NCBI GenBank assembly: GCA_045110285.1
Contig: JBGCGA010000047.1
Location: forward strand, 10,739 to 74,738
Length of the DNA stretch: 64,000 nt
Reading direction: 5' to 3'
Source: Putridiphycobacter sp045110285
GTDB lineage: Bacteria > Bacteroidota > Bacteroidia > Flavobacteriales_D > Crocinitomicaceae
Shown: positions 41,199 through 51,300 of the stretch, in pieces
Layout of the letters: each line of letters begins with the position of its first letter
Numbering within the stretch: position 1 is the stretch's first letter
Notes under the pieces: generated by a model
Seen by the model: only the letters and a program-made list of their open reading frames with translations
Database searches by the model: none
What the model was told of the DNA's origin: nothing
Program-made: the position numbers and the translations under genes

Positions 41199-42404
41199 TT
41201 AATTTTTATATTGTTTACTTTTCTTCATCAATATAAGCAGCAAAGTCATATTGATTAGACCAATGCCAACCATTACATTCCAAGTTGTAAAATATCCAAA
41301 AGAATCAATCAGCTGGAGACCACCGTTATGACCAAAAATATGTGAGAAGGAAAACCCAATGCTGTAAAACGCCATATATTGCCCTTGATTTCCGCGCTTT
41401 GATCGCTCCATGGCAAAAGCATTAGAAAAAGGGAAAGTTACCATTTCGCCAACAGTCATTAAAACCATACCAATAAAAATAACACCTATCCAACTGCTAA
41501 TATTCATCACAGCAAAACTTAGCATAGTTAAAAAAGCGCCGATAAACATTAGGGCTTCTTTTCTCCATTTTTTATTTTCTAACCATTTGATTAATGGCAT
41601 TTCAAGTATGGCAATAATAAGCCCGTTAGCACCCAGGAGCAAGCCAATTTCAAATTCAGATAGGTAAAAACCGTCTTTGTAAAATAGTGGTACAGATGAA
41701 AAGTATTGTAAAAAAATGAAGCCGAAAAGGAACATACTTACTACAAATATCCAAAATACTCCATCTTTATATGCTGACTCTGGATTATCGATTTTTTCTG
41801 TTTCAGTTGCCTTCGCTTTTTTTGGACTTAGCATTTGCACTAAAAGTAAGCCTGCTAATACACAAGTAATGCCATCAAGCCAAAATAGTCCGCCATAACC
41901 AACTGTTAAAATAATGAATCCTCCAATTGCTGGGCCTGCCGAAAAACCAAGGTTAATAGCCAAACGTATTAACGTTAATGATCGTGTCCGGTTTTCTGGC
42001 TTACTATAAGCGGATAGGGCTACAAACATGGCAGGACGGAAAGTGTCAGCCGCAATCATAAGCACAAATACACCAAAACATAGGCTTGTAAAACTGTGTA
42101 AATACTGGAGGCCAATGAACAAAAATCCGGTAATGAGCAAACTAATTACCATTACTTTATAATAACCTATTTTGTCAGTAAGTTGCCCACCTAGCCATGA
42201 TCCCATAACTGACCCAGCGCCAAAGGCGGTCATAATCCAACCCACTTGGGTAAAATTGAAGCAAAGGTCTTCGGTAAGATATAACGACATAAAAGGAACC
42301 ACCATAGTTCCTGCTCGGTTTATAAGTGTAATAAGTGCCAACCACCAAACAGAGGTTGAAAGACCAGCAAATGCGCTGATGTATGAGGTAAATATGGTTT
42401 TCAT
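41199..42404 (-). CDS. major facilitator superfamily transporter
   Basis: A 401-residue, 12-helix MFS transporter. The loop 2-3 motif A appears as GSWLGGQLTDKIGYYK near 68-83, and the first helix ends MVVPFMSLYLTEDL. It is most like multidrug-efflux MFS proteins (MdtH/YfcJ type); the substrate is unknown. The basic tail MKKSKQYKN is cytoplasmic. It is separated from upstream minus-strand transcription by a strong terminator at 42428-42456. Confidence 0.9.
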   Translation of the reverse strand: MKTIFTSYISAFAGLSTSVWWLALITLINRAGTMVVPFMSLYLTEDLCFNFTQVGWIMTAFGAGSVMGSWLGGQLTDKIGYYKVMVISLLITGFLFIGLQYLHSFTSLCFGVFVLMIAADTFRPAMFVALSAYSKPENRTRSLTLIRLAINLGFSAGPAIGGFIILTVGYGGLFWLDGITCVLAGLLLVQMLSPKKAKATETEKIDNPESAYKDGVFWIFVVSMFLFGFIFLQYFSSVPLFYKDGFYLSEFEIGLLLGANGLIIAILEMPLIKWLENKKWRKEALMFIGAFLTMLSFAVMNISSWIGVIFIGMVLMTVGEMVTFPFSNAFAMERSKRGNQGQYMAFYSIGFSFSHIFGHNGGLQLIDSFGYFTTWNVMVGIGLINMTLLLILMKKSKQYKN

Positions 42405-42427
42405 TGCGTATTATTTAGTTTTTGGGC

Positions 42428-42456
42428 AAAAAAAAGTCCGACAATTAATGTCGGAC
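42428..42456 (-). terminator. strong Rho-independent terminator (minus strand)
   Basis: GTCCGACA (42436-42443) and TGTCGGAC (42449-42456) form a perfect 8-bp stem with a 5-base loop, followed on the minus strand by eight T. No annotated minus-strand gene lies upstream, so it must end a short unrecognised transcript. Confidence 0.85.
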
Positions 42457-42537
42457 CTAACTATTTATAAAATTTTGAAATTATAAAGTCAATATAGAGG
42501 TACACGACAGCAGGACTCCAGCGAGCAAGGCTTGTTT

Positions 42538-42714
42538 CTATAAATTCTGACTAACTTCATTTTGAGCAGTGTTTTTTTGATAGACGCTTACAATGTTAAT
42601 AGGGTTGGCTACAAAACCTAAAATATAATTTAACAGCCCGTGCACAATACTGACTAAAGCTAGCCAATGTAAAAAACCTACAAAATTAATTGTAAATTTA
42701 GCTCCTATTAAAAG
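42538..42714 (-). other. small unassigned membrane-protein-like frame
   Basis: A 58-codon open frame on the minus strand with a strongly hydrophobic, protein-like translation (INFVGFLHWLALVSIVHGLL, then FVANPINIVSVYQKN). It has no ATG. A minus-strand -7 element TAATTTTG lies at 42681-42688; the first usable start after it is the GTG at 42645, giving a 35-residue peptide. With the terminator at 42428-42456 this makes a transcript of about 245 bases. It is either a microprotein, an sRNA, or the remains of a membrane protein cut by ldcA. Confidence 0.4.
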
Positions 42715-42716
42715 TT

Positions 42717-43739
42717 ATGAAAAGGCGTCAGTTTTTGGTAAGTTCAAGTGTTTTGACAGCAAGTTTAGCAGGCTTGTCAGTTCAATCTCCAGAAACGCAA
42801 TTGGAAAAAATTGTTCCACCTTCTCTTAAAAAAGGAAGTACCATTGCGCTTACAGCTCCTGCCGGAGCAATTTTTAGCCCAAAACATATTGAAAAAATGA
42901 CTCAAATTTTAGAAAAATTTGGGTTTAAGGTGATACTTGGCAAAACGCTTACCCTTCAAGAAGGGTATTTGGCTGGCTCAGATGTAGAACGGGCAAACGA
43001 GTTAAATACCTTTTTTAAAGATAAAACAGTAAATGCCATTTTTACAATGCGCGGCGGCTGGGGTTGCGGAAGATTATTACATCTAATTGATTATGAGTTA
43101 ATTCGGCAAAACCCGAAAATCATTATGGGCTTTAGCGACATTACTTCGTTGTTAGTAGCTATCACAAAAAAAACAGGCCTCATAACTTTTCATGGTCCAT
43201 GTGGCTATTCAAGTTGGAATTCATTTTCAACAAAAAGTGTCTATGAAACACTTATAACTGGTGGAAAAGCAAAATTTGAAAATCCAGATTCTGAAAAAAA
43301 ACAACTGACAACAATTGTAGCTGGTGATGCCAAAGGAGAAATTCTTGCTGGAAATTTAACGGTTTTATGCAGTATGATTGGTACCCCATTTGAACCAGTC
43401 TGGACGGGAAAAATTCTTTGTTTAGAGGAAATAGGGGAGGAACCATACCGTGTAGATAGGATGTTGTGGCAATTGGCTTCGGCTGGTGTCTTAAATAAGT
43501 TAAATGGCGTTGTTTTAGGATCTTTTAGAAAATGTGAACCTGAATTTCCTGAAAGGTCTTTTAGTTTGGATGCGGTCTTAAGGCAGCATTTTAACCACTT
43601 AAAAATTCCTGTTTTTAAAGGGGCAAGTTTTGGTCATACCGTCAATAAATATAATTTACCAATTGGCGCTTTAGCTAAAATGAACAGCAGCACCTATAGT
43701 TTTCAATTATTAGAAAGTCCAACCATTTTTAATGGATAA
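42717..43739 (+). CDS. LD-carboxypeptidase, peptidase family S66
   Basis: Muramoyl-tetrapeptide carboxypeptidase-like enzyme of 340 residues that trims the peptidoglycan stem in LdcA-type proteins. Nucleophile Ser140 is in MGFSDITSLL, the Glu is in LEEIGEEPYRVDRM near 240, and the His is in GASFGHTVNKYNLPIGALAK near 305-320. The N-terminus MKRRQFLVSSSVLTASLAG looks like a twin-arginine signal, so this one may be exported by Tat, in line with tatA in the window. It overlaps the next gene by 8 bases. Confidence 0.9.
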   Translation: MKRRQFLVSSSVLTASLAGLSVQSPETQLEKIVPPSLKKGSTIALTAPAGAIFSPKHIEKMTQILEKFGFKVILGKTLTLQEGYLAGSDVERANELNTFFKDKTVNAIFTMRGGWGCGRLLHLIDYELIRQNPKIIMGFSDITSLLVAITKKTGLITFHGPCGYSSWNSFSTKSVYETLITGGKAKFENPDSEKKQLTTIVAGDAKGEILAGNLTVLCSMIGTPFEPVWTGKILCLEEIGEEPYRVDRMLWQLASAGVLNKLNGVVLGSFRKCEPEFPERSFSLDAVLRQHFNHLKIPVFKGASFGHTVNKYNLPIGALAKMNSSTYSFQLLESPTIFNG

Positions 43740-45246
43740 AGTGTACGATTATATACAGAAAAATAAGTGGATTGAGTGGCTTTTATTTGCCATCTGCTTT
43801 TGGTTGGTAATTGTTCATTTACATTTAAATAGAGGTTTGGGCGATATGATCCCAGGCTATCACTATTGGCGAAAAACAGATACTTACGCGCAAATTCTGA
43901 ATTATTATTACAATGGCTTCAATTTATTCGATCATGGAATTTATTTCAATCAAATGGAATCAGGAGGTAAAGCTGTGGCAGAATTTCCATTGTTTTATTA
44001 TTTAAATGCCCTTCAACTTAAAATTTTTGGCAATCACTTAATTGTTCTTAAAATCAATTGGCTAATTGTTATGTTTGCTGGTCAGTTTGCTTTATACAAA
44101 ATAGCTCTTCATTTTGTAAAAAACCATATGCTTGCGCTTACTGTGCCTCTAGTACTTTTTCTGTCACCTACTTATGTTATTTATACACTAGAGTTTTTAC
44201 CAGATCCGATTGCGTTGCATCTTGGTTTTGTTGGCCTTTACTTTATCCTAAAATACCATCAATCCAATAAAAGAAAACTATTGATTTCAGCACTGATTTT
44301 TGTTACAATTTCTGGTATGATGAAACCATTTTTTCTGATTCCGTTTATTGCCTATCTAATTGTTCTTTCAGTAAATACAGCTATTAAAAAAGAAGGTTTT
44401 AAACAGCTACTGCCACTTCTGCTTCCGTTTGTTTTTGTTGGCATTTGGTTTTTGTATATGAATTGGTATAACAACAAACATGGGAGTCATTACTTTTTAT
44501 CGAAACTAAAACCAATTTGGACTGATAAAGACCCTAATTCAATTTGGGAGAAGATGCAGAATAAATGGCTGAGCACCTATTTTCATCCTACTTATCTTAA
44601 TATTTTAGCAGTATTATTAGTAGTGGGTTTAGCTTGGGGCGCATGGAAAAACAGAATTATGGCTGCTTTTGTTTTGCTAGCGTTTTTAGGAGCAACCACT
44701 TATTTTTTACTGCTATTTGGCATGTTAAAGCAACACGATTATTATATTTTTCCTGTTTTATTCGTTGCACCAGTAGTCGTTTTAATTTTTTGGAAATTAT
44801 TTTCAGATTCTGTCTCAAATAATATAGTGCAATATACGTTGGGTTTAATTACAATAGCTTTTATATACACAAGTATGCATTTTTCATGGTTCGAAAGGCA
44901 AAGGAGGTTAAAAAGTAAACCCATTAATGCCACTCATACATTTAGGCCATATCAAAATCTTGAACCATTTTTATTACGGAATGGTGTTCAAAAAAATGAT
45001 TTGGTCATTGCTTTTTCTGATAAGTCGCCAAGTTATGCATTAATGCTAATGAACAGAAGAGGATGGTCAGGTTTTCAGACCATGTCAAGAAGAGAAAAAG
45101 TAACCGATTTAATGGATTTAGGGGCGCAATATATAGTGGTGAATCAGTCGTTACCTCCTAAACGAGATTCTGTTTCTTTAGAAGGCGTCACCTTGAATTA
45201 TATTGCAGACACGAACAATGTATTTATTTATAAATTAACTAAGTAA
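43732..45246 (+). CDS. multi-spanning membrane glycosyltransferase-like protein (GT-C/ArnT style)
   Basis: A 504-residue protein with about 11 membrane helices and a C-terminal soluble part (about 385-504). The first extracytoplasmic loop holds GYHYWRKTDTYAQILNYYYN, the position and style of the GT-C catalytic loop with an Asp. Such enzymes move a sugar from a polyprenyl-phosphate donor on the outer face of the inner membrane. The exact reaction is unknown. It overlaps the LD-carboxypeptidase gene by 8 bases and the next gene by 1, forming an envelope operon. Confidence 0.75.
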   Translation: MDKVYDYIQKNKWIEWLLFAICFWLVIVHLHLNRGLGDMIPGYHYWRKTDTYAQILNYYYNGFNLFDHGIYFNQMESGGKAVAEFPLFYYLNALQLKIFGNHLIVLKINWLIVMFAGQFALYKIALHFVKNHMLALTVPLVLFLSPTYVIYTLEFLPDPIALHLGFVGLYFILKYHQSNKRKLLISALIFVTISGMMKPFFLIPFIAYLIVLSVNTAIKKEGFKQLLPLLLPFVFVGIWFLYMNWYNNKHGSHYFLSKLKPIWTDKDPNSIWEKMQNKWLSTYFHPTYLNILAVLLVVGLAWGAWKNRIMAAFVLLAFLGATTYFLLLFGMLKQHDYYIFPVLFVAPVVVLIFWKLFSDSVSNNIVQYTLGLITIAFIYTSMHFSWFERQRRLKSKPINATHTFRPYQNLEPFLLRNGVQKNDLVIAFSDKSPSYALMLMNRRGWSGFQTMSRREKVTDLMDLGAQYIVVNQSLPPKRDSVSLEGVTLNYIADTNNVFIYKLTK

Positions 45247-47537
45247 TGAAAGAATTTATAAATGGTTTAGATTCGGTTTGTAAAAAATGGTATAGCGTTT
45301 TTATAGCAGCGCTAGGTCTACTATTTTGCTTTTATCACAAAGTATTACTAAACCTAAATGGTTTTGTGTTCGCACCAGATGGTGATGGAATCAAGAATTA
45401 TTATACATATATGTTTCAAGCTAAGTATGGCGATAGTTTTTGGGAATTTAAAGGGATGAATTATCCTTTTTATGAGCACATTGTATTTACTGATGCACAC
45501 CCATTATTGGCATTTATTGTCGGAAAACTAGGTTTGGCAGATTATGGAGTCGGAGTTCTTAATTTTTTAATGCTAATTTCTTATCCAATTGCAGCAGTTT
45601 TGATTCATTCATTATTTAAACATTATAAGATCTCAAATATGTGGGCATTTTTTGGCGCATTAAGTGTCTGCTTTCTGTCACCACAAGTTTTTCGACTCAC
45701 TGGACATTTGTCGCTTTCTTATGTTTTTGCAATTCCATTAATGTGGTATTTAATTTTAAAAACAGAGCAATTTAAGACAGCTTTGTGGCCTCTACTAATT
45801 TTTGTGACATTGTTTGTTTTCTTTTTTACTCACCCATATTTAGGACTAATACTAGCTGTGTTTGGATTATTTTATGTTGTAGTTTACTGGTTGTCTGACA
45901 GGAGAAAATGGAAGGTATTAGCAGTTAGAATTGTCTTGCCTATCTTTTCTGCTATAGGTTTTTTTCAGTTACTAGTCTATCTTACCGACACCCATGCTGT
46001 TAGGATGAAAAACCCTAGTGGCTTTTTTGATATGTATGCTTTATGGAACTCCTTATTGGTTCCCCACCATGGCCCTATGAATAAAATTAAACATGCTTTA
46101 GGTTGGAGAATGGCAGGCTGGGAAACATGGACATACCTAGGCCTGTTTGTTATTACTATACTGTTGTTTTCAATAGGATACTACTTTAGGAATAGAAAAA
46201 ATATTAGCCTTAAAAAAGTGATTAATTCACCTGTTGGCAAAATGTATTTAGTGTCGCATTTGGTACTTATGTTCGCATTCTGCTTTCCTTTAAAATTTGA
46301 TTTTTTGAGATGGGTTGTAGACGTTTTAGGCCCATTACAACAATTTAGAGTGTTGGCACGATTTGCCTGGGTATATTTTTATGTCGCCAGTGTTTTATCA
46401 ATGGTTGTTTTGTACCAAATGATGCTGAAAAGCGAAAAGCGAAAGCTGTTTCACATATTTTTTGCAGCAGGAATAGCTTTTTCAGTTTTAGAATTCTATC
46501 CAGTGCATGTTGGCGTTTCGAAAAGTATTTCGCGCATAAAAAACCCTTTTATTTTTTCTAATTTGAGTAAAGATGAACAAGAACTAATTACTTGGACTAA
46601 GGGGCAAGACTACAACAGTATATTGTTTGTTCCTTTTACACATTTGTCTAGTGAAAACGTATTTTTAATGGGGTCGGAAAAAGCAAATTATCATTCATTT
46701 TTATTGAGCTATCACACACATTTGCCATTGTTAAACACTGTTACCTCTAGAACTTCTGTTACCGAAGCGGTAGCTGTTCACAATTTATTTTCTCCAGAAT
46801 TTGTGGAAAAATCATTTCAGAATTTATTGCCAGATACTGCAAAAATAATGTTAGTAAAAAATAAAGGTGTGCTGAATCCAAATGAGTTAAGAATGACTTA
46901 TTCCTCGAAAGGTGTTTGGGAAAATGATGAGTTTAATGTGTATGATTTCAATTTTGAAAGGTGGAATCGCCCGAAGTACTTTAAAGCTGTAAGTCTGCAA
47001 AATGACTCTGCAATTTTTAACTTAAAGGATGACTGGCGAGCTGATACCGCAAGTGTAGATTTTATATACGAATCGTTTAATGATTTTAAAGAAGAACGAA
47101 CTTGGAATGGAAACGGCGCCTTAGCAGGGCAAAAAAACGGGTTTCATGTAATAAAGAATAATATTAAGCTAGAGCCTGGAAAATACATTTGTAGTTTTTG
47201 GTACAATTACAGAATTGACAGAGCCGATCAGGAGGCAATTGTCGAGCAAAAGTTTAGTAGCGGAAATGGAGAATGGGTGGCTAAAAATGATATACGTCAA
47301 TCAAATCATATTATTGGGGATTGGTTATTAGTGGAAATTCCATTCTTTGTGGCGGATTCTGTAGAATCAACCAGCATAATTTTATCGGGAAATAAGAGTA
47401 AAAAATGGTTTATTGTTGATGACTTACTGATTAGAAAAGAAGGTGGTCGGCCTTTATTCAAAGACGCAGAAGTTGATGGTGAACCGTATTTTATCTACAA
47501 TAACTATTGGCTCAAAACAGCATCATTTTCTAAATAA
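45246..47537 (+). CDS. large membrane protein with C-terminal beta domain (YfhO/GT-C-like)
   Basis: A 763-residue protein with about 12 membrane helices in 1-410 and a soluble region of about 350 residues. The first loop contains FVFAPDGDGIKNYYTYMFQA with DGD, a GT-C-like acidic motif. The C-terminus (about 600-763) looks like a carbohydrate-binding beta-sandwich. It starts within the stop of the preceding gene (TAATG). Its 3' end overlaps the convergent GT2 gene by 15 bases. Probably polyprenyl-sugar-dependent glycosylation, but the target is unknown. Confidence 0.75.
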   Translation: MKEFINGLDSVCKKWYSVFIAALGLLFCFYHKVLLNLNGFVFAPDGDGIKNYYTYMFQAKYGDSFWEFKGMNYPFYEHIVFTDAHPLLAFIVGKLGLADYGVGVLNFLMLISYPIAAVLIHSLFKHYKISNMWAFFGALSVCFLSPQVFRLTGHLSLSYVFAIPLMWYLILKTEQFKTALWPLLIFVTLFVFFFTHPYLGLILAVFGLFYVVVYWLSDRRKWKVLAVRIVLPIFSAIGFFQLLVYLTDTHAVRMKNPSGFFDMYALWNSLLVPHHGPMNKIKHALGWRMAGWETWTYLGLFVITILLFSIGYYFRNRKNISLKKVINSPVGKMYLVSHLVLMFAFCFPLKFDFLRWVVDVLGPLQQFRVLARFAWVYFYVASVLSMVVLYQMMLKSEKRKLFHIFFAAGIAFSVLEFYPVHVGVSKSISRIKNPFIFSNLSKDEQELITWTKGQDYNSILFVPFTHLSSENVFLMGSEKANYHSFLLSYHTHLPLLNTVTSRTSVTEAVAVHNLFSPEFVEKSFQNLLPDTAKIMLVKNKGVLNPNELRMTYSSKGVWENDEFNVYDFNFERWNRPKYFKAVSLQNDSAIFNLKDDWRADTASVDFIYESFNDFKEERTWNGNGALAGQKNGFHVIKNNIKLEPGKYICSFWYNYRIDRADQEAIVEQKFSSGNGEWVAKNDIRQSNHIIGDWLLVEIPFFVADSVESTSIILSGNKSKKWFIVDDLLIRKEGGRPLFKDAEVDGEPYFIYNNYWLKTASFSK

Positions 47538-48260
47538 AACCTTCACAAAATTAAGCGATTCTTTAGCTAAAATTTTAAAATTTACCTTGCTAAAAACAAT
47601 GCCCGGCTTTAGCTCTACAGGAACTGTTTTGTGACTTAATTTTCGTTTACTCACCAATTTTACAAACTCTAAATCAAATAAAAATCGATTAATTTCAGTT
47701 TGTAAAAAAACAGTTGAACCTTTTTTATTGAAGCCTTTAATACCGCACTGTGTATCGTCAGTTGGAAGTTTAAGAAATGATTTTAAAATACCGCGCAAAG
47801 TTTTGGAAATCACTTTTCTGAACCAGGGCGTTTTTTTATAGTAGCTAGTATCTCTTCTGCCTAAAACGGCGTCATAACCATTGAGCAACTCTTGATAAAT
47901 GGCAAAAAAACTTTCTTCAGTGTAAGGAAAGTCAATATCAGTATATATAATAGGGTAGTTTTTAACGGCTTTTACACCTTGCCTTAGGGCGTATCCTTTG
48001 CCCATATTGATTTTGTATTCTATAATATTACACCCTTCTATTCTCGATTTTAACAGGTCGATTTCTTTGCTACTAGTGTTTTGTTTAGATCCATCAATTA
48101 CAATAATTAAAGAAATTGTAGCATCTATTTTATTTTGAACTTTTAAGGTTGTGTCAACTACATTTTCCGCCCAACCTGCAACAGGATTGTAGCATGGCAA
48201 AACAATTGTGAGTTTAGCTTTTGGCACAGTATTTAACGACATTAATTTGCTAAAATACAT
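47523..48260 (-). CDS. glycosyltransferase family 2 (polyprenyl-phosphate sugar synthase-like)
   Basis: A 245-residue GT-A enzyme with TIVLPCYNP at the start, VIDGSKQN, the nucleotide-sugar Asp motif YTDIDFPY near 108, and DTQCGIKGF near 170. This pattern is typical of dolichyl/undecaprenyl-phosphate glucosyl- or mannosyltransferases. Such an enzyme would make the donor used by the two GT-C-like proteins encoded convergently next to it, a plausible functional link (inference). Confidence 0.88.
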   Translation of the reverse strand: MYFSKLMSLNTVPKAKLTIVLPCYNPVAGWAENVVDTTLKVQNKIDATISLIIVIDGSKQNTSSKEIDLLKSRIEGCNIIEYKINMGKGYALRQGVKAVKNYPIIYTDIDFPYTEESFFAIYQELLNGYDAVLGRRDTSYYKKTPWFRKVISKTLRGILKSFLKLPTDDTQCGIKGFNKKGSTVFLQTEINRFLFDLEFVKLVSKRKLSHKTVPVELKPGIVFSKVNFKILAKESLNFVKVLFRK

Positions 48261-48300
48261 AGTTAGTATTAATAGCCTATCAAATTAACGAAATTATTAC

Positions 48301-51300
48301 CTACAAATTATCGAAGTCTTCACGTCTCATGTTACACATCCACTTTAATATTTTTTCGCCGACTCCTGGTACTTCAATATGAACAATGTAAACACCACTA
48401 GCAATGGGCACGCCAACTTCATTTGTTAAGCTCCAGTCAATAGATGTTATATCAGTATCTTTAGTAAATTGCTTAATCAGTTGTCCACTCATATTAAAAA
48501 TTTTAATGTTACATTGTTTAGGCAAATTGGTAATTTTTACCACTTTGTCAAGCCTAGACTCCTCATAGCTACTATAACCATAATATGGGTTTGGAACAAT
48601 ATTTATAATATCTAGTAAACTTTCTAGCTCACTGGTAACATTTGTTCTAGGGGCTTCACTATCATTAATTTCAAAGGTATAGTGAGGATAACCATTATTG
48701 CTATTAGTAATTTCTTTTGTCGTGTAAGGCTTTGAAATACGGGCTTTAATGCTAACATCACTGTCTAGTAAAGTTCCATTTTCAGAAAGAATAGGTGCAA
48801 ATACCCACATGCAATTCTCAAAAACATTTTCGTGTCCGCTTTTAGTTTTTAGGCTTAGTTGCGACCTCATATATTTGCCTTCGTCATATTTTGGCATACC
48901 GTCACGCACATTAAAAACATAAACATAATGCATTCCACCTAAAATTGGTACTCCGGTAGTAGTTGAAATATTGGATGTAGGGTTCCAAATCATGTCGTCG
49001 CCGTTATCACCTGGCAACCATGAGTTTTCTCCAAAGGCCATATTTAGACGCTGGCCATTTGCAACATCAATAGCATACCCAGGGAACCAGCCCATACCTT
49101 TTTCTGAACTAATTACCTTGCCTTCTTTGTTTACAGAATTTTGATTTCTTATTTCTAATACATCCGATCCCCCAACAGTCTGGTTTTCGTTATGATTCAT
49201 TTCAAGTACAACACATTTTGTCCATTTTGTTTTATCACTTGTAATCACAATATCAACATCATGCACATGTTCTAATTTAAGTAATCTAAAAAATGAAGAA
49301 TTAATCTTTGCATACCCTTCAGTATTGTCTGTAGTAGGGTCATCACCCGGACTTCCTGAGGGCATACCATCAATTTCATATCCTACATATTTAAAGGGAG
49401 AAATAGAACCACCAACCATATCTTTCCAGCTGCCAAATTCATCTCGATCATAGTAATAGCATGGATTACTTATCCAAAGATCGGCACTGCATGTTGGGTC
49501 ATCTTCAGTTGGTGCAACATTTGTTCCCGAACGTATCCAATTGGTTGGGTAATTAAGGTCTGAATCTGCCATTCCTTGTAGCCAAATGCCAGTTGAATCA
49601 GAAAAAGTCATTTCACTATAAATCGGTTCGGTTCTCCACCAGAATGATTGCAATAAACTTGGATCATCTATCATATATTTTGATTGCTTAATTGAAACTG
49701 AAATTCCCCACTGTGGAAAAAGTACTTCTGTATTTAAGTCAATTGGGAATGGACTGGATATTGTTTCTTGTTGGCCATCAAAATCTCTTGTTACTGACCA
49801 AGTTGATGTGCTGTCAATTCCACCCCAGTTAATGTCAACCCCCTGCTCGAATTTCACGTCATATTTACCTGGCTTTAAGTTTAAAGGATCGATAACTTTA
49901 ACATCAATTGGCCCTGAACCTTGTGCATACTCTACAATATCAACTGATCCGTTTTCTAAAATAGCTCGCTTTGTATTTTCAGTTAAATTTACTACCCTCG
50001 CACCATTACCGTAGCCATCAATCTGTTTAATTTGCGGCGACCATCCATAGTAGGTACCAAACGTAGTGCCTAGTCCTTCAACCCTTGGTTCATGCGGAAT
50101 TCCTAAATATGCCTTTACTTCTCCAAATGCAGCTTTTCTGCTTCCTAAATATGGCTTTTTTTGTCCGTTTAATGATCCTGCAACATTTGGGTCATAAGTT
50201 TTAAAATTATTGGATGCATAAGCAATAGCCATAAAGTAGTACTTTTTGAAGTTCACAAGTTTAGTATCGCCTGAAGCAAATAGGTCTTTCGTGATTTGAA
50301 AAGAGTGTTTAATACCCTCATTGTTACCTTTAACCTCTACTGTTGGCACTTGAGCTCCCATATTTAGATCGAAATTATAATTTACTAATGTGGAAATGTC
50401 ATCTTCAATATCGCATTGAAAAACTAATCTTGCTTTTGCGGGGTTGCTAAGCTCATTTGATGCCACATCTTTTGATGCTAGCTGATAGACTTGATAGCCT
50501 TGAAATCTGTAATTAGGGTCAAAAATTGAGTCTTCATCTACATTAATAATTTCTGGGTCTAGTTCTGAATAGCTTTCATTCAAATTATTGGATCCCTGAG
50601 GGTTTAATATTGTAATAATTAGCTCATTTTCTAGTTCTTGAATGTTAAGGTCCGGCGCATGAGGCCCTTCTAAAATCTTGAAACAATTATCGAAAAGGGA
50701 TTGAGCTTTATCGTCAGCTTTTTGTAATTCAACCACCGACTCAAAAGGTACTCCAGTTGTTGACCTTGCCCAAACCACACCAACAGTAATATTGTTTACT
50801 GCTCCAGGTTTTAAAATAAATGGTCCCGCTGATTGAGCAAACCTTCTGTCAAACGGAATATTATTCGAAGATTCTTCTGTCCATGATTCTTGGGGAACGC
50901 CTCCAGTTCCCCATCCAAGAGGATCGGTTGTACCTGGAAACATAAAGTCGGCCAAAACGGATGTGTTAGCGCCAGCATCAGACGAATGACCACTTCCGCC
51001 ATAAACAAATGGAGAGCCGTCTTTCCAAAAACCAGTTAAATAACGATAGTAGTCAATGGCAATTTGCGGATCAGTTTGATTAATGTTTCCAGTTCCGATA
51101 TTATTATAGTAAAGGAATCGTCTCATTCCAAATCGCTCATTATCTACTACACCATCACCATAACCAATACCCAAACCTTTGTATGGAATGCCATTTTGAT
51201 TTTGTGCCTCGGTAATATTTTCTGTAAGTGGATTATCAATTTCATCATTGTCTTGATACGGGCCTTCAAAAAAATCGACTCCTACAGCAGCAGGCATATC

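Noticed and set aside
42455..42545. A frameshift that would extend the 42538-42714 frame with a second protein-like stretch towards the terminator
   Set aside because: It needs an arbitrary frame change and I recognise no family that spans the join.
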